DNA from: Phytopseudomonas punonensis
GTDB lineage: Bacteria > Pseudomonadota > Gammaproteobacteria > Pseudomonadales > Pseudomonadaceae
Direction: 5' to 3'
Assembly: GCF_900142655.1 (NCBI RefSeq)
Contig: NZ_FRBQ01000001.1
Location: 126,115 to 190,114, forward strand
Length of the DNA stretch: 64,000 bases
Shown here one piece after another: positions 49,295 through 60,483 of this stretch (the stretch's first letter is position 1; every line of letters starts with the position of its first letter). The position numbers and the translations under genes were made by a program. The notes under the pieces were generated by a model. The model was not told where the DNA came from. It did not search any database and worked only from the letters and a program-made list of their open reading frames with translations.

Positions 49295-50647
49295 TCACAG
49301 GCGACCAAGGTCGTTGACCAGAGCCAGCAGCATCACCCCGATCACCAGGCTGATACCAATCTGCATCCCCCAACCCTGCACCCGTTCGGAGAGCGGGCGG
49401 CCTCGTACCCACTCGACCAGATAATAAAGCAGATGTCCGCCATCCAGAACCGGGATGGGCAGCAAATTGAGAACGCCCAGGCTGATGCTCAGGTAGGCGA
49501 GGAAATTCAAAAAGTCCCCAAGGCCTGACTCGGCCGAAGCGCCCGCCACTTTAGCAATGGTTATCGGCCCGCTCAAGTTTTTTACCGAGAGCTCGCCGAA
49601 GAGCATTTTCTTCAGTGAATCGAGGGTCAGAACGCTCATCGTCCAGGTGCGAGCGCCCGCCTCGCTTATTGCCTGCAGCGGACCGTAGCTGACTTCACGC
49701 ATCATCTTCGCTGGCCACTGAGCCGGCGCAACGCCGGCGCCAAGGTACCCGGTGGCCGCCTCAACCTCGCCCTTGGACGCCAGGGTAACCGGGATATCGA
49801 TGCGCTGACCGTTACGTTCAACGGCAATGCTGACTGTTTTACCTGGCAGCCCGCGCACACGGTCGACAAGATCCTGCCAGTCGGTCAGCGGTTGCTCATC
49901 GAGCGCCAGCAGACGATCGCCGACCTGCATGCCAGCGCCCTGCGCAGGTCCCTCTGGATCGAACTCGGCCAGCACTGGCTCAAGACTCGGGCGCCACGGG
50001 CGAAGCCCCAGCGATGCAATCGGATCAGGCTCGTTGGCGCCACGCAGCCAATCGTTCAGTTCGACCCGATGTAGGGTATCGGTGCCGCCCTCGACGGGTC
50101 GCGTGGTAATCAGCAACTCGCCGCTTTCACCGAGGCGACGCACCAACTGCAGATTTACCGCAGACCAGCCGCTCGTAGCCTTGCCGTTAACTGCAACGAT
50201 TTCCTCGCCAACCTGCAACCCGGCGGTCTGCGCCAGGCTTCCCGCCTCGATCGCACCGATAACCGGACGTACCTGCTGACTGCCAAGCATGGCCACCAGC
50301 CAGAAAAACACCAGCGCCAGTGCGAAGTTCGCAACCGGGCCTGCGGCGACGATGGCGAAGCGCTGCTTGACGGTCTTGCGATTGAAGGATTGCTCGGCCA
50401 GCTCGGCCGGCACATCACCCTCACGCTCATCGAGCATCTTCACGTAACCGCCGAGCGGGATCGCGGCGATCACGAACTCGGTGCCTTGGCGGTCATGCCA
50501 GCGCACTAGCGGCGTACCGAAACCTACGGAAAAGCGCAGCACCTTGACGCCACAGCGACGGGCGACCCAGAAATGCCCGTACTCGTGAAAGGTCACCAGA
50601 ACGCCAAGCGCGATCAGGGTGCCGACGATCATATACAGCGCGCTCAT
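49295..50647 (-). CDS. rseP: Site-2 metalloprotease RseP
   Basis: The 450-residue membrane protease has its zinc motif HEYGH at 21-25, two PDZ domains in the periplasmic loop (about 115-310) and the second active-site element [16 protein letters not shown]. It cuts the anti-sigma factor (MucA/RseA) to release the envelope stress sigma factor AlgU. The start at 50647 overlaps the dxr stop by four bases (ATGA), so the long upstream frame extension is not used. Confidence 0.96.
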   Translation of the reverse strand: MSALYMIVGTLIALGVLVTFHEYGHFWVARRCGVKVLRFSVGFGTPLVRWHDRQGTEFVIAAIPLGGYVKMLDEREGDVPAELAEQSFNRKTVKQRFAIVAAGPVANFALALVFFWLVAMLGSQQVRPVIGAIEAGSLAQTAGLQVGEEIVAVNGKATSGWSAVNLQLVRRLGESGELLITTRPVEGGTDTLHRVELNDWLRGANEPDPIASLGLRPWRPSLEPVLAEFDPEGPAQGAGMQVGDRLLALDEQPLTDWQDLVDRVRGLPGKTVSIAVERNGQRIDIPVTLASKGEVEAATGYLGAGVAPAQWPAKMMREVSYGPLQAISEAGARTWTMSVLTLDSLKKMLFGELSVKNLSGPITIAKVAGASAESGLGDFLNFLAYLSISLGVLNLLPIPVLDGGHLLYYLVEWVRGRPLSERVQGWGMQIGISLVIGVMLLALVNDLGRL

Positions 50648-51837
50648 GCTACCTCCCCGCGATTCAACCACTGCCCTGCCAGCTCCCGCGCTCGGCGGTC
50701 CGCCTCGAGCACAGCATTGAGGCAATCCACTGCGACGACTGGCTCGGCCTCGAGAACGCCGCCAATGATACGCGCGATATCGGTAAAGCGAATCCGCCGC
50801 TCGAGAAACGCAGCCACGGCTACCTCGTTGGCGGCGTTGAGCATCGCCGGCGCACTGCCACCGGCCTCTGCAGCGTCACGGGCCAGGCGCAGGCAGGGAA
50901 AACGAATGTCATCAGGCGCCTGGAAATCCAGGCGAGCCACGGCAAGCAGATCCAGCGGCGCGACGCCCGAATCGATACGTTGCGGCCAGGCCAACGCATG
51001 GGCGATGGGCGTGCGCATATCAGGGTTGCCCAACTGGGCGAGAACCGAGCCATCTACATAGTCGACGAGCGAATGGATGACGCTTTGCGGGTGAATGAGC
51101 ACCTCGACCTGCTCGGGCCGGGCATCGAACAACCAGCAGGCCTCGATCAGTTCGAGGCCTTTGTTCATCATGCTTGCCGAATCGACGGAAATCTTGCGCC
51201 CCATCGACCAGTTAGGATGGGCGCACGCCTGCTCGGGAGTTACCGCATGCAACGTATCGGGCGAAGCCTCACGAAACGGCCCGCCGGACGCAGTCAGCAG
51301 AATGCGCCGCACACCTACCGGCTGCAGGCCGCGCGCGTAATCGTGCGGCAGGCACTGGAAGATCGCATTGTGCTCGCTGTCGATGGGCAGCAGCACGGCA
51401 CCACTCTCGCGCACAGCACGCATGAACAGCGCGCCGGACATCACCAGCGCTTCCTTGTTGGCCAGCAATACCTTCTTGCCCGCCTCGACCGCAGCAAGCG
51501 TCGGCTTGAGCCCGGCAGCGCCGACAATGGCCGCCATGACGGCATCCACCTCGGCATGCGCGGAAACCTCGCACAGCCCAGCCTCGCCAAATAGCACGCG
51601 AGTATCGAGCCCAGCCTGCTGCAAGCGCGCCTGCAGGTCGCTGGCAGCCTTTGCATCAGCAACCACGGCAAAGCGCGGACGATGGCTGACGCACAGCGTT
51701 TCCAGCTCTGCCACGCGAGAGAAGGCAGTCAAGGCGAAAGCGCGATAGCGCGAAGGATGACGCGCGATGACATCAAGGGTACTCAGGCCAATCGACCCCG
51801 TGGCGCCCAATACGGTGATCTGCTGCACCTGACTCAC
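50644..51837 (-). CDS. dxr: 1-deoxy-D-xylulose 5-phosphate reductoisomerase
   Basis: The 397-residue enzyme makes MEP from DXP in isoprenoid synthesis. The NADPH motif [28 protein letters not shown] and the flexible loop with [13 protein letters not shown] are typical. I choose a GTG start at 51837, which forms a GTGA overlap with the cdsA stop and gives a family-like N-terminus; an ATG eight codons upstream lies inside cdsA. Confidence 0.95.
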   Translation of the reverse strand: MSQVQQITVLGATGSIGLSTLDVIARHPSRYRAFALTAFSRVAELETLCVSHRPRFAVVADAKAASDLQARLQQAGLDTRVLFGEAGLCEVSAHAEVDAVMAAIVGAAGLKPTLAAVEAGKKVLLANKEALVMSGALFMRAVRESGAVLLPIDSEHNAIFQCLPHDYARGLQPVGVRRILLTASGGPFREASPDTLHAVTPEQACAHPNWSMGRKISVDSASMMNKGLELIEACWLFDARPEQVEVLIHPQSVIHSLVDYVDGSVLAQLGNPDMRTPIAHALAWPQRIDSGVAPLDLLAVARLDFQAPDDIRFPCLRLARDAAEAGGSAPAMLNAANEVAVAAFLERRIRFTDIARIIGGVLEAEPVVAVDCLNAVLEADRRARELAGQWLNRGEVA

Positions 51838-52649
51838 AATACGCCCCAGCCAGCGAGCCACAGCAACGTAGCGAATACCGGCACCGCCGCCGTCAGGCTA
51901 TCGATGCGGTCAAGCACGCCACCGTGACCAGGCAACAGGTTGCTGCTGTCCTTGATGCCCGATTGGCGCTTGAACATGCTCTCGGTCAGGTCACCGACCA
52001 CCGAGATCAGCACAACCAGGGCGGCAGCTGGCAGTGCCAGCAGGAACTGAGAGAAAGACCAATCGCGGAAGAAACCAACAACCACAGTAAGCAGCAGGCT
52101 AAGCAGCAGGCCGCCAACCAGCCCTTCCCAGCTCTTGCCAGGACTGACCTGCGGGGCCAGCTTGCGCTTGCCGAAACGCTTGCCGGAGAAATAGGCGCCG
52201 ATATCGGCCACCCAGACCAGCGCCATCACTGCCAGGATCAGCCAGTTAGCGAGCTGCCATTGCTTGATCACCACCAGCCCTTGCCAGGCAGGCAACAAAA
52301 TCAGCAAGCCAATCAGCAGGCGTCCGGGCAGACCGCCCCAGTAGCGGCTGCTCTCCGGATAATTGAGTACCAGAAAAGTTGCGAACACCCACCACAGCAC
52401 GCCGATTGCCAGCAGCCATGGCGCCAGCGCAGGCGCGCTGTAGACCAGATAAATCAGCAGCGCTACCAGTGCCGCATAGGCAACGCGCAGCAGCTGACCA
52501 TGGAAACCGGCCAAGCGCGCCCACTCCCAGGCTCCAAGCACGACCACTACGGCGATAAATAGCGCGAACGCGCCACCTTCGAGCAAGAAGAATCCTGCCA
52601 AAGCGATCGGCAGCAGGATCAGCGCCGTAATGATTCGTTGCTTGAGCAT
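51834..52649 (-). CDS. cdsA: Phosphatidate cytidylyltransferase
   Basis: The 271-residue polytopic membrane enzyme makes CDP-diacylglycerol from phosphatidic acid and CTP, the branch point for phospholipids. The family signature [13 protein letters not shown] with [19 protein letters not shown] lies near the C-terminus. Its ATG overlaps the uppS stop by one base (TGATG). Confidence 0.97.
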   Translation of the reverse strand: MLKQRIITALILLPIALAGFFLLEGGAFALFIAVVVVLGAWEWARLAGFHGQLLRVAYAALVALLIYLVYSAPALAPWLLAIGVLWWVFATFLVLNYPESSRYWGGLPGRLLIGLLILLPAWQGLVVIKQWQLANWLILAVMALVWVADIGAYFSGKRFGKRKLAPQVSPGKSWEGLVGGLLLSLLLTVVVGFFRDWSFSQFLLALPAAALVVLISVVGDLTESMFKRQSGIKDSSNLLPGHGGVLDRIDSLTAAVPVFATLLWLAGWGVL

Positions 52650-53413
52650 CAGGCGCGGGCCTCGGCTTCGACTTGTTCACTGGTTTTGCCAAAACGTCGC
52701 TGACGCTTGGCAAAATCCGCCAGCGCCGCGCGCATGGCGTCGTGCTTGAAGTCCGGCCACAGCAGGTCGGAAAAATACAACTCACTGTAGGCCATTTGCC
52801 AAAGCAGAAAATTGCTGACGCGATGCTCGCCACCCGTGCGAATGCACAAATCAGGCAGCGGCAGATCACCAGTCACCAGGCAGCCCTGCAGCAACCGCGG
52901 CGTAATGTCCTCGGGCTGCAAATGCCCGCCCTGCACTTCACGCGCCAGACGCTGTGCGGCCTGGGCAATATCCCACTGACCACCGTAGTTCGCGGCGATC
53001 TGCAGAATGAAACGCTTCTCGCCAGACGCACCAGCGGTAGCCGCTTCAGCTTCGCGCATGGCGGCTTGCAGCTCAGGGTGAAACCGCGAACGGTCACCAA
53101 TGATACGCAGGCTGATGGCATTCTCGTCGAGCTTGCGGGCTTCGCGGCGCAGGGCGCTGAGAAACAGCTCCATCAGCGCGCCGACTTCGTCTGCCGGGCG
53201 TTGCCAGTTTTCACTGGAGAAAGCGAACAGGGTCAGCACTTCAACGCCCGAATCGGCGCACACTTCGATAACCGCGCGCACCGCATCGACACCGGCCTTG
53301 TGACCAGCGACGCCGGGCAGCAAACGTTTGCGCGCCCAGCGATTATTACCATCCATAATGATCGCCACATGCCGTGGAACGGCCATCACGGCACCGACTT
53401 TGGAATTGTCCAT
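52649..53413 (-). CDS. uppS: Undecaprenyl diphosphate synthase (cis-prenyltransferase)
   Basis: The 254-residue enzyme builds the C55 lipid carrier for peptidoglycan and O-antigen. VAIIMDGNNRWARKRLLPGVAGHKAG holds the catalytic aspartate, and SSENWQRP and DLCIRTGGEHRVSNFLLWQ are standard blocks. An AGGAAG site precedes this ATG; an inner ATG nine codons later is possible. It lies 16 bases after frr and feeds on IspD, IspF and Dxr products made from genes in this window. Confidence 0.97.
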   Translation of the reverse strand: MDNSKVGAVMAVPRHVAIIMDGNNRWARKRLLPGVAGHKAGVDAVRAVIEVCADSGVEVLTLFAFSSENWQRPADEVGALMELFLSALRREARKLDENAISLRIIGDRSRFHPELQAAMREAEAATAGASGEKRFILQIAANYGGQWDIAQAAQRLAREVQGGHLQPEDITPRLLQGCLVTGDLPLPDLCIRTGGEHRVSNFLLWQMAYSELYFSDLLWPDFKHDAMRAALADFAKRQRRFGKTSEQVEAEARA

Positions 53414-53429
53414 GGCGACTTCCTGGCCG

Positions 53430-53987
53430 TCAGACGGCCATCAGGTCCGCTTCTTTCTGCTTCACGGCAACTTCGATTTCGGCCACGAACTTGTCGGTCA
53501 GCTTCTGCACATCATCAGCGGCACGACGTTCTTCGTCTTCGCTGATTTCCTTTTCCTTCACCAGATCCTTGAGCTGGCTCATCGCGTCGCGGCGAATGTT
53601 GCGCACCGCTACACGAGCATCTTCGGCAGCGTCACGGGCCTGCTTGGTGAAGCCCTTACGGGTTTCTTCGGTGAGTGCCGGCATGGAGATCAGCAGTAGC
53701 TCGCCCAGGTTGGTCGGGTTGAAGCCCAGACCGGAGCTCTGGATCGCTTTGTCCACAGCCGCCAGCATGTTGCGCTCGAAGGCCACGACCTGCAGGGTGC
53801 GCGAATCCTTGACGGTTACGCTGGCAACCTGGTTCAACGGGGTATCAGCGCCGTAATAAGGCACCATCACGCCACCCAGGATGCTCGGATGAGCCTGTCC
53901 GGTGCGGATGCGGCTGAATGCGTGGGCCAGCGATTCCAGGCTCTTCTGCATGCGCGTCTGAGCGTCTTTCTTGATTTCGTTGATCAT
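53430..53987 (-). CDS. frr: Ribosome recycling factor
   Basis: The 185-residue protein splits post-termination ribosomes with EF-G. The three-helix domain shows [23 protein letters not shown] and the conserved VRNIRRDA helix. It overlaps the pyrH stop by four bases (ATGA). Confidence 0.98.
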   Translation of the reverse strand: MINEIKKDAQTRMQKSLESLAHAFSRIRTGQAHPSILGGVMVPYYGADTPLNQVASVTVKDSRTLQVVAFERNMLAAVDKAIQSSGLGFNPTNLGELLLISMPALTEETRKGFTKQARDAAEDARVAVRNIRRDAMSQLKDLVKEKEISEDEERRAADDVQKLTDKFVAEIEVAVKQKEADLMAV

Positions 53988-54727
53988 TCTTTACTTTCCT
54001 CGACCAAAGTACCTTCGGCGCCACCCACCACGACATTGAGCAGAGCACCCGGCTTGTTCATATTGAATACACGCAGCGGCATATTATGGTCGCGGCACAG
54101 ACAGATGGCCGTCAGATCCATTACGCCCAATTTGCGATCCAGCACCTCGTCATAGGTGAGGCGATCGAATTTTTCTGCATGCGGATCCTTGAATGGGTCG
54201 GCAGTGTACACACCATCCACCTTGGTTGCCTTCAACACCACATCGGCATCGATCTCGATACCGCGCAAGCAGGCGGCCGAGTCGGTGGTGAAGAACGGAT
54301 TACCAGTGCCAGCGGCGAAAATCACCACCTCACCGGTTTTCAGGTGGCGCATGGCCTTGCGGCGATCGTAATGATCGGTAACGCCGACCATGGAAATGGC
54401 CGACATGACCAATGCGGGGATGTTCGAGCGCTCCAGGGCGTCGCGCATGGCCAGGGCGTTCATCACCGTGGCCAGCATGCCCATGTGGTCGCCAGTGACC
54501 CGATCCATGCCGGCTGCGCTGAGCGCCGCACCACGGAACAGGTTACCGCCACCGATCACCACACCGACCTGCACGCCGATGCCGACCAGTTGACCAACTT
54601 CCAGGGCCATGCGATCGAGCACCTTGGGATCGATGCCGAAATCTTCGGAGCCCATCAGGGCCTCGCCGCTGAGTTTGAGCAGAATGCGCTTGTAACGCGG
54701 TTGACGACCACTCACCTGCTGAGCCAT
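53984..54727 (-). CDS. pyrH: UMP kinase
   Basis: The 248-residue amino-acid-kinase-fold enzyme phosphorylates UMP to [27 protein letters not shown] and [14 protein letters not shown] are typical PyrH motifs. The ATG at 54727 lies eight bases after AGGAGAG; the frame continues upstream but without homology. It feeds CTP synthase (pyrG) indirectly. It is separated from tsf by a terminator. Confidence 0.97.
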   Translation of the reverse strand: MAQQVSGRQPRYKRILLKLSGEALMGSEDFGIDPKVLDRMALEVGQLVGIGVQVGVVIGGGNLFRGAALSAAGMDRVTGDHMGMLATVMNALAMRDALERSNIPALVMSAISMVGVTDHYDRRKAMRHLKTGEVVIFAAGTGNPFFTTDSAACLRGIEIDADVVLKATKVDGVYTADPFKDPHAEKFDRLTYDEVLDRKLGVMDLTAICLCRDHNMPLRVFNMNKPGALLNVVVGGAEGTLVEESKE

Positions 54728-54855
54728 TACCATTCTCTCCTGCGGCGTAAGAAAAACCTGCGAGCCGAGTGACTCGCCATATCGAGCGCTTCGACAGCGC
54801 TCACGACCGTGAGTGCCACCGGCACCCACCATCGCTTCGAAAAAAATCCCCTTTG

Positions 54856-54890
54856 AAAAAGAGGCCGCGCGCGTGAGCGGGCAGCCTCTT
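54856..54890 (-). terminator. Intrinsic terminator of tsf
   Basis: On the minus strand AGAGGC and GCCTCT form the stem base around a GC-rich loop, followed by a TTTT run. It lies 24 bases past the tsf stop and separates rpsB-tsf from the pyrH group. Confidence 0.85.
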
Positions 54891-54913
54891 CTGGGGCACT
54901 GGCTAAGCAGCTA

Positions 54914-55777
54914 TCACTGCTTGCTGGCAGCAACCTGAGCAGCAACTTCGGCGGCGAAGTCGTTCTCGGCCTTCTCGATACCCTCGCCCACTTCGTAGCG
55001 AACGAAGGAAACGATTTCAGCACCGGCTTTCTTGACCAGGTCACCGACCTTGACTTCCGGATCCATGATGAAGGCTTGCTCAACCAGACTGGCTTCAGCC
55101 AGGAACTTGTTGATACGACCTTTGATCATGTTCTCGACGATGTTTTCCGGCTTGCCAGCGATCTTGTCGGCGTTGAGTTGCAGGAAGATTTCTTTTTCCT
55201 TGGCAACCAACTCCTCGGAGACCTGATCAGGCGAAACAACGGCCGGGTTGGAGGCAGCAACGTGCATGGCAACGTGCTTGGCCAGCTCGTCGTTACCGCC
55301 TTTGAGAACAACCAGAACGCCGATGCGGTGGCCGTGCAGGTAAGCACCAACGGTGTCACCGGAAACAGCGGTCAGGCGACGAATATTGACGTTCTCGCCA
55401 CACTTGGCAACCAGCGCTTCACGAGCGGATTCGCGCGAAGCGATCAGCGGAGCGACGTCGGTCAGGTTCTGAGTGAAAGCTTCATCCAGGCTATCTTTTA
55501 CGAAGCCTTTGAAGTCGTCCTGCAGAGCCAGGAAGTCAGTCTGCGAGTTGACTTCGATGATCACACCACGGCCACCTTCGACGCGAGCGGCGATAGCGCC
55601 CTCAGCGGCGATGTTGCCGGCTTTCTTGGCGGCCTTGATGGCGCCCGAAGCACGCATGTCATCAATGGCTTTCTCGATGTCGCCACCGGCGGCAACCAGG
55701 GCCTTCTTGCATTCCATCATGCCTTGGCCGGTACGCTCGCGCAGTTCCTTGACCAGTGCTGCAGTAATCTCTGCCAT
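54914..55777 (-). CDS. tsf: Elongation factor Ts
   Basis: The 287-residue protein exchanges GDP for GTP on EF-Tu. The N-terminal UBA-like part VKELRERTGQGMMECKKALVAAGGD and the core TDFLALQDDF region are standard. It is the second gene of the rpsB-tsf unit, but a strong hairpin terminator lies between the two. Confidence 0.98.
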   Translation of the reverse strand: MAEITAALVKELRERTGQGMMECKKALVAAGGDIEKAIDDMRASGAIKAAKKAGNIAAEGAIAARVEGGRGVIIEVNSQTDFLALQDDFKGFVKDSLDEAFTQNLTDVAPLIASRESAREALVAKCGENVNIRRLTAVSGDTVGAYLHGHRIGVLVVLKGGNDELAKHVAMHVAASNPAVVSPDQVSEELVAKEKEIFLQLNADKIAGKPENIVENMIKGRINKFLAEASLVEQAFIMDPEVKVGDLVKKAGAEIVSFVRYEVGEGIEKAENDFAAEVAAQVAASKQ

Positions 55778-55844
55778 TTTGAAAATCCTCTTTGTAGGTC
55801 TTCAACCATCACCCGCAATACGGATGATCAAATCTGTGAGTGGC

Positions 55845-55869
55845 AAAAAGGGGGCCTAGCCCCCTTTTT
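55845..55869 (-). terminator. Perfect intrinsic terminator between rpsB and tsf
   Basis: A ten-base AAAAAGGGGG/CCCCCTTTTT stem with a CCTAG loop lies in the 128-base gap between rpsB and tsf. It is read identically from both strands. On the minus strand it should cut tsf expression to the level of read-through or call for a separate tsf promoter. Confidence 0.92.
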
Positions 55870-55905
55870 GCGCAGCGCATAACACTAAATGCTCTGCGTT
55901 ACCGC

Positions 55906-56649
55906 TTAGCCTTCGGCAGCTTCAGCAGCCGGGGCTTCTTCGACGAACTGCTCGGTAGCGCCGCCAGCGTTGCTGCGACCACGGACAACGGCGTCAGCCA
56001 TTGCGCCCATGTACAGTTGGATGGCGCGAATGGCGTCATCGTTGCCTGGGATGATGTAGTCAACGCCTTCTGGACTGCTGTTGGTATCGACAACGCCGAT
56101 TACCGGAATGCCCAGCTTGTTGGCTTCGGTGATCGCGATGCGCTCGTGATCAACGTCGATGACGAACAGTGCGTCCGGCAGGCCGCCCATGTCCTTGATA
56201 CCACCCAGGCTGCGGTCCAGTTTTTCCAGATCGCGCGAACGCATCAGGGCTTCTTTCTTGGTCAGCTTGGCGAAGGTGCCGTCCTGGGACTGCACTTCCA
56301 GATCACGCAGACGCTTGATCGAGGCACGGATGGTTTTGTAGTTGGTGAGCATGCCGCCCAACCAGCGGTGATCGACGAACGGCGAGCCGCAACGAGCAGC
56401 TTCTTCGCGAACGATCTTGCCAGCGGAACGCTTGGTGCCGACGAACAGGATCTTGTTCTTGCCAGCAGCCAGCTTTTCAACGAACGACAGCGCGTCGTTG
56501 AACATCGGCAGGGTCTTTTCAAGGTTGATGATGTGAATCTTGTTACGCGCGCCGAAAATGTACTTGCCCATTTTCGGGTTCCAGTAACGGGTCTGGTGGC
56601 CGAAGTGCACACCGGCCTTCAGCATATCGCGCATATTGACTTGGGACAT
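55906..56649 (-). CDS. rpsB: 30S ribosomal protein S2
   Basis: The 247-residue protein starts [27 protein letters not shown], the S2 signature, and carries the [10 protein letters not shown] and [13 protein letters not shown] blocks. The C-terminal Glu/Ala-rich tail is usual for Pseudomonas. The start at 56649 is fixed by homology. A leader of about 120 bases precedes it. Confidence 0.98.
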   Translation of the reverse strand: MSQVNMRDMLKAGVHFGHQTRYWNPKMGKYIFGARNKIHIINLEKTLPMFNDALSFVEKLAAGKNKILFVGTKRSAGKIVREEAARCGSPFVDHRWLGGMLTNYKTIRASIKRLRDLEVQSQDGTFAKLTKKEALMRSRDLEKLDRSLGGIKDMGGLPDALFVIDVDHERIAITEANKLGIPVIGVVDTNSSPEGVDYIIPGNDDAIRAIQLYMGAMADAVVRGRSNAGGATEQFVEEAPAAEAAEG

Positions 56650-56770
56650 GATAGTTCCTTGATAAGTCGGGTTAGGCCTCCACGCATCCCAATTTCCAAC
56701 CCTTGCGGGCACCCAGGAAACCGTGTCGATACGTGTGTGGGGTTAAGCTTTCGGGGTCTACCCCGTAAAG
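56650..56770 (-). promoter_or_regulatory. rpsB leader, possible S2 autoregulation site
   Basis: Downstream of an extended -10, the leader RNA holds a CGGGG-TAGA-CCCCG hairpin (plus-strand 56753-56766) and further GC-rich segments. In gammaproteobacteria S2 represses its own operon through the rpsB leader. I see the hairpin; the regulation is inferred. Confidence 0.45.
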
Positions 56771-56777
56771 CGGCGCG

Positions 56778-56787
56778 TTTTATACCA
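56778..56787 (-). promoter_or_regulatory. Extended -10 promoter of rpsB
   Basis: The minus strand reads TGGTATAAA, an extended -10 element (TGn plus TATAAA), about 130 bases before the rpsB start. No good -35 box is present, which fits an extended -10 promoter. Confidence 0.5.
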
Positions 56788-56912
56788 CACAAACCAACCT
56801 TAGGCTATATGCCGACATACTCTTGATCACCAGCCCCGCTGCGCGCCAGCGCTTCAAGGTTGCCGGCGCAAACTGTTACCATGCCGCTCTTTACAGAACT
56901 ACCGAGATCACC

Positions 56913-57713
56913 ATGACCGTCACCCTGAAGACGCCCGACGAAATCGAGAAAATGCGCATCGCCGGTCGCCTGGCCGCCGACGTACTGGAGATGATCGCCG
57001 AGCACGTCAAACCTGGCGTTACCACGGACGAGCTCAACACCATCTGCCACAACTATATCGTCGACGTGCAGAAGGCCATCCCGGCGCCGCTCAACTACGG
57101 CGCAGCGCCAGGCCGTCCAGGCTTTCCGAAATCCATCTGCACCTCGCTCAACCACGTGGTGTGCCACGGCATCCCCAACGACAAGCCGCTCAAAGAAGGT
57201 GATGTGATGAACATCGACATCACCGTGATCAAGGACGGCTACTTTGGCGACACCAGCCGCATGTTCCATGTCGGCAAGGTGCCGGAGTGGGCCGAACGTC
57301 TGTCGCGTGTCACCCAGGAATGCCTCTACAAGGGCATCGAAGTGGTTCGCCCGGGGGCGCGCCTTGGCGACATCGGCGAAGTGATCCAGAAGCATGCCGA
57401 GAAAAACGGCTTCTCGGTGGTTCGCGAGTTCTGCGGCCACGGTATCGGCTCGGTGTTCCATGAAGACCCGCAGGTGCTGCACTACGGTCGCGCCGGCACC
57501 GGCATGGAGCTCAAGGAGGGCATGACCTTCACCATCGAGCCGATGATCAACCAGGGCCGCCCGGAAACCCGCGTGCTCGGTGATGGCTGGACCGCGATCA
57601 CCAAGGATCGCAAGCTGTCCGCCCAGTGGGAGCACACCTTGCTGGTCACCGCCGACGGCTACGAGATCTTTACCTTGCGCAGCGACGACACCATCGCCCG
57701 CACCTCAGCCTGA
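56913..57713 (+). CDS. map: Methionine aminopeptidase, type I
   Basis: The 266-residue enzyme removes the initiator methionine from new proteins. The metal ligands are the aspartates in NIDITVIKDGYFGDTSRMF, the histidine in CGHGIGSVFHEDP and the glutamates in FTIEPMIN and WEHTLLV. The start at 56913 is the first family-like ATG. It is divergent from rpsB, the usual arrangement. Confidence 0.97.
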   Translation: MTVTLKTPDEIEKMRIAGRLAADVLEMIAEHVKPGVTTDELNTICHNYIVDVQKAIPAPLNYGAAPGRPGFPKSICTSLNHVVCHGIPNDKPLKEGDVMNIDITVIKDGYFGDTSRMFHVGKVPEWAERLSRVTQECLYKGIEVVRPGARLGDIGEVIQKHAEKNGFSVVREFCGHGIGSVFHEDPQVLHYGRAGTGMELKEGMTFTIEPMINQGRPETRVLGDGWTAITKDRKLSAQWEHTLLVTADGYEIFTLRSDDTIARTSA

Positions 57714-57750
57714 TACGAGCATCACTCTATAGATGAAGGAAGGCCGCCGC

Positions 57751-60447
57751 ATGTCGCTGCTAGACGCCGAGTTGTTTGATCGCGGCCAGTTCCAGGCGGA
57801 ACTGGCACTCAAGTCCAGCCCCATCGGCGCCTTCAAGAAAGCCATCCGCCGTGCCCACGAGGTGCTCGATGCACGCTTTCGCGAGAACCGCGACGTGCGC
57901 CGCCTGGTCGAGGACCGGGCGCGCTTCACCGACCAGATCCTGCTCGAAGCCTGGAAGCGCTTCAGCTGGAGCAGCGAGGCGGAAATCGCCCTGCTGGCGG
58001 TCGGCGGTTACGGCCGCGGTGAGCTGCATCCCTATTCGGATATCGACCTGCTGATTTTGCTCGGCAGCGATGATCAGGAAATCTTCCGCGAGTCGATCGA
58101 AGGCTTTCTCACCCTGCTCTGGGACATCGGTCTCGAAGTCGGCCAGAGCGTGCGCTCGGTGGCCGAATGCGGCGAAGAGGCACACGCCGACCTGACCGTC
58201 ATCACCAACCTGATGGAAAGCCGTACCATCGCTGGCCCCGAGCACCTGCGCGAACGCATGCAGGAGGTGACCGCCAGCGCCCACATGTGGCCGAGCAAGG
58301 CGTTCTACCTGGCCAAGCGCGACGAGCAGAGGGCCCGCCACGCCAAGTACAACGACACCGAGTACAACCTGGAGCCCAACGTCAAAGGTTCACCCGGCGG
58401 CCTACGTGATATCCAGACCATCCTGTGGGTGGCGCGCCGGCATTTCGGCACCTTGAACCTGCACGCGATGGTCGGCCAGGGCTTCTTGCTGGAAAGCGAA
58501 TACGCCCTGCTCGCCTCGTCCCAGGAATTTCTCTGGAAGGTGCGCTACGCCCTGCACATGCTCGCCGGGCGCGCCGAAGACCGCCTGCTGTTCGATCATC
58601 AGAGCAAGGTTGCCGAGCTGTTGGGCTACAACGAAGGCGATACCAAGCACACCATTGAGCGCTTCATGCAGAAGTACTATCGCGTGGTGATGGCCATCGC
58701 CGAGCTGAGCGACCTGATCAACCAGCACTTCGAGGAAGAGATTCTGCGCACCGGCGACAGCAGCCCGGCGAAGCCGCTGAACAGCCGCTTCCAGGTGCGC
58801 GACGGCTACATCGAAGTCACTCACGCGAACGTCTTCAAGCGCACGCCGTTCGCCATCATCGAAATCTTCGTGCTGATGGCTCAGCACCCGGAACTCAGCG
58901 GCGTATGTGCCGACACCATTCGCCTGCTGCGTGACCATCGCTACCTGATCGATGACGAATTTCGCCGCGATATCCGCAATACCAGCCTGTTCATCGAGCT
59001 GTTCAAGTGCGAGCAAGGCATCCACCGCAACCTGCGGCGCATGAACCGCTACGGCATTCTCGGCCGTTACCTGCCGGAGTTCGGCCATATCGTCGGGCAG
59101 ATGCAGCACGACCTGTTCCACATCTACACGGTCGACGCCCACACGCTCAACCTGATCAAGCACCTGCGCAAGTTCAAGTGGCCGGAGCTGGCGGAGAAAT
59201 TCCCGCTGGCAAGCAAGCTTATCGATGAGCTGCCCAAGCCCGAACTGATCTACCTCGCCGGCCTTTACCACGACATCGGCAAAGGTCGTGGCGGCGACCA
59301 TTCGGAGATCGGCGCACTGGATGCCGAAGCCTTCGGCAATCGCCACCACCTGCCCGCCTGGGACACCGGCCTGATCGTCTGGCTGGTGCAAAACCACCTG
59401 GTGATGTCGACCACCGCACAGCGCAAGGATCTCTCCGACCCGCAGGTGATCAACGACTTCGCGGCCTTCGTCGGCGACCAGACGCACCTGGATTACCTGT
59501 ACGTGCTCACCGTGGCCGATATCAACGCCACCAACCCGACACTGTGGAACTCCTGGCGCGCCAGCCTGATGCGCCAGCTCTACACCGAAACCAAGCGGGC
59601 GCTGCAACGCGGCCTTGAAAACCCAGTGGAGCGCGAGGAGCAGATTCGCCTGACCCAGAGCGCCGCCCTCGACACCCTGGTGCGAGGGGGCACGGATCCT
59701 GATGATGTTGAGCAGCTATGGTCGCAACTGGGCGATGACTACTTCCTGCGCCACACGGCCAATGACGTAGCCTGGCATACCGATGCGATTCTTCAGCACC
59801 CGAGCGACGCCGGCCCACTGGTATTGATGAAGGAAACCACGCAGCGCGAGTTCGAAGGCGGCACGCAGATCTTCATCTACGCGCCGGATCAGCATGATTT
59901 CTTCGCAGTGACAGTAGCGGCGATGGCGCAGTTGAACCTGAACATTCACGACGCGCGGATTCTTACCTCGACCAGCCAGTTCACCCTCGACACCTATATC
60001 GTGCTGGAAGCCGAAGGCGGCTCGATTGGCGACAACCCGCAGCGCATCAAGCAGATCCGCCAAAGCCTGATCGATACGCTGATGCACCCGGATGAGTACC
60101 CCAACATCATCCAGCGTCGCGTGCCGCGCCAGCTCAAGCACTTCGCTTTCGCTCCCCAGGTGACCATCCACAACGATGCCCAGCGGCCGGTCACCGTGGT
60201 CGAGCTGACCGCCCCGGATCGCCCGGGCCTGCTGGCCAAGGTCGGGCGCATCTTCCTGGATTTCGACCTGTCCGTGCAGAACGCCAAGATCGCCACCCTG
60301 GGCGAGCGCGTAGAAGACGTGTTCTTCGTCACCGACGCCAACAACCAGCCGCTGTCCGACCCCGAGCTGTGCGCCCGCCTGCAGCAGACCATCATTACCA
60401 AGCTCTCGGCGAGCAGCAGCCCGAGCCCGCAGCAGATCAGCATCTAA
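57751..60447 (+). CDS. glnD: Bifunctional PII uridylyltransferase / uridylyl-removing enzyme
   Basis: The 898-residue sensor of glutamine modifies PII (GlnB/GlnK). An N-terminal nucleotidyltransferase domain has GGYGRGE (85-91) with D97 and D99; an HD hydrolase domain ([14 protein letters not shown], near 505-520) removes UMP; two ACT domains near 710-790 and 815-895 bind glutamine. I start at 57751, seven bases after AAGGAAGG; an ATG six codons upstream overlaps that site. It follows map by 37 bases. Confidence 0.97.
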   Translation: MSLLDAELFDRGQFQAELALKSSPIGAFKKAIRRAHEVLDARFRENRDVRRLVEDRARFTDQILLEAWKRFSWSSEAEIALLAVGGYGRGELHPYSDIDLLILLGSDDQEIFRESIEGFLTLLWDIGLEVGQSVRSVAECGEEAHADLTVITNLMESRTIAGPEHLRERMQEVTASAHMWPSKAFYLAKRDEQRARHAKYNDTEYNLEPNVKGSPGGLRDIQTILWVARRHFGTLNLHAMVGQGFLLESEYALLASSQEFLWKVRYALHMLAGRAEDRLLFDHQSKVAELLGYNEGDTKHTIERFMQKYYRVVMAIAELSDLINQHFEEEILRTGDSSPAKPLNSRFQVRDGYIEVTHANVFKRTPFAIIEIFVLMAQHPELSGVCADTIRLLRDHRYLIDDEFRRDIRNTSLFIELFKCEQGIHRNLRRMNRYGILGRYLPEFGHIVGQMQHDLFHIYTVDAHTLNLIKHLRKFKWPELAEKFPLASKLIDELPKPELIYLAGLYHDIGKGRGGDHSEIGALDAEAFGNRHHLPAWDTGLIVWLVQNHLVMSTTAQRKDLSDPQVINDFAAFVGDQTHLDYLYVLTVADINATNPTLWNSWRASLMRQLYTETKRALQRGLENPVEREEQIRLTQSAALDTLVRGGTDPDDVEQLWSQLGDDYFLRHTANDVAWHTDAILQHPSDAGPLVLMKETTQREFEGGTQIFIYAPDQHDFFAVTVAAMAQLNLNIHDARILTSTSQFTLDTYIVLEAEGGSIGDNPQRIKQIRQSLIDTLMHPDEYPNIIQRRVPRQLKHFAFAPQVTIHNDAQRPVTVVELTAPDRPGLLAKVGRIFLDFDLSVQNAKIATLGERVEDVFFVTDANNQPLSDPELCARLQQTIITKLSASSSPSPQQISI

Positions 60448-60450
60448 ATG

Positions 60451-60478
60451 CAGCGCGGCCCCCTAAAGGCCCGCGCTG
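60451..60478. terminator. Hairpin between convergent glnD and chemoreceptor genes
   Basis: CAGCGCGG and CCGCGCTG with extra GGCC pairing form an imperfect stem over a CCTAAA loop. The T run is weak on both sides. It probably acts as a shared terminator. Confidence 0.6.
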
Positions 60479-60483
60479 TCGTT

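Noticed and set aside
58402..59607. 401-codon open frame antisense to glnD
   Set aside because: It is a shadow of the well-conserved GlnD frame.
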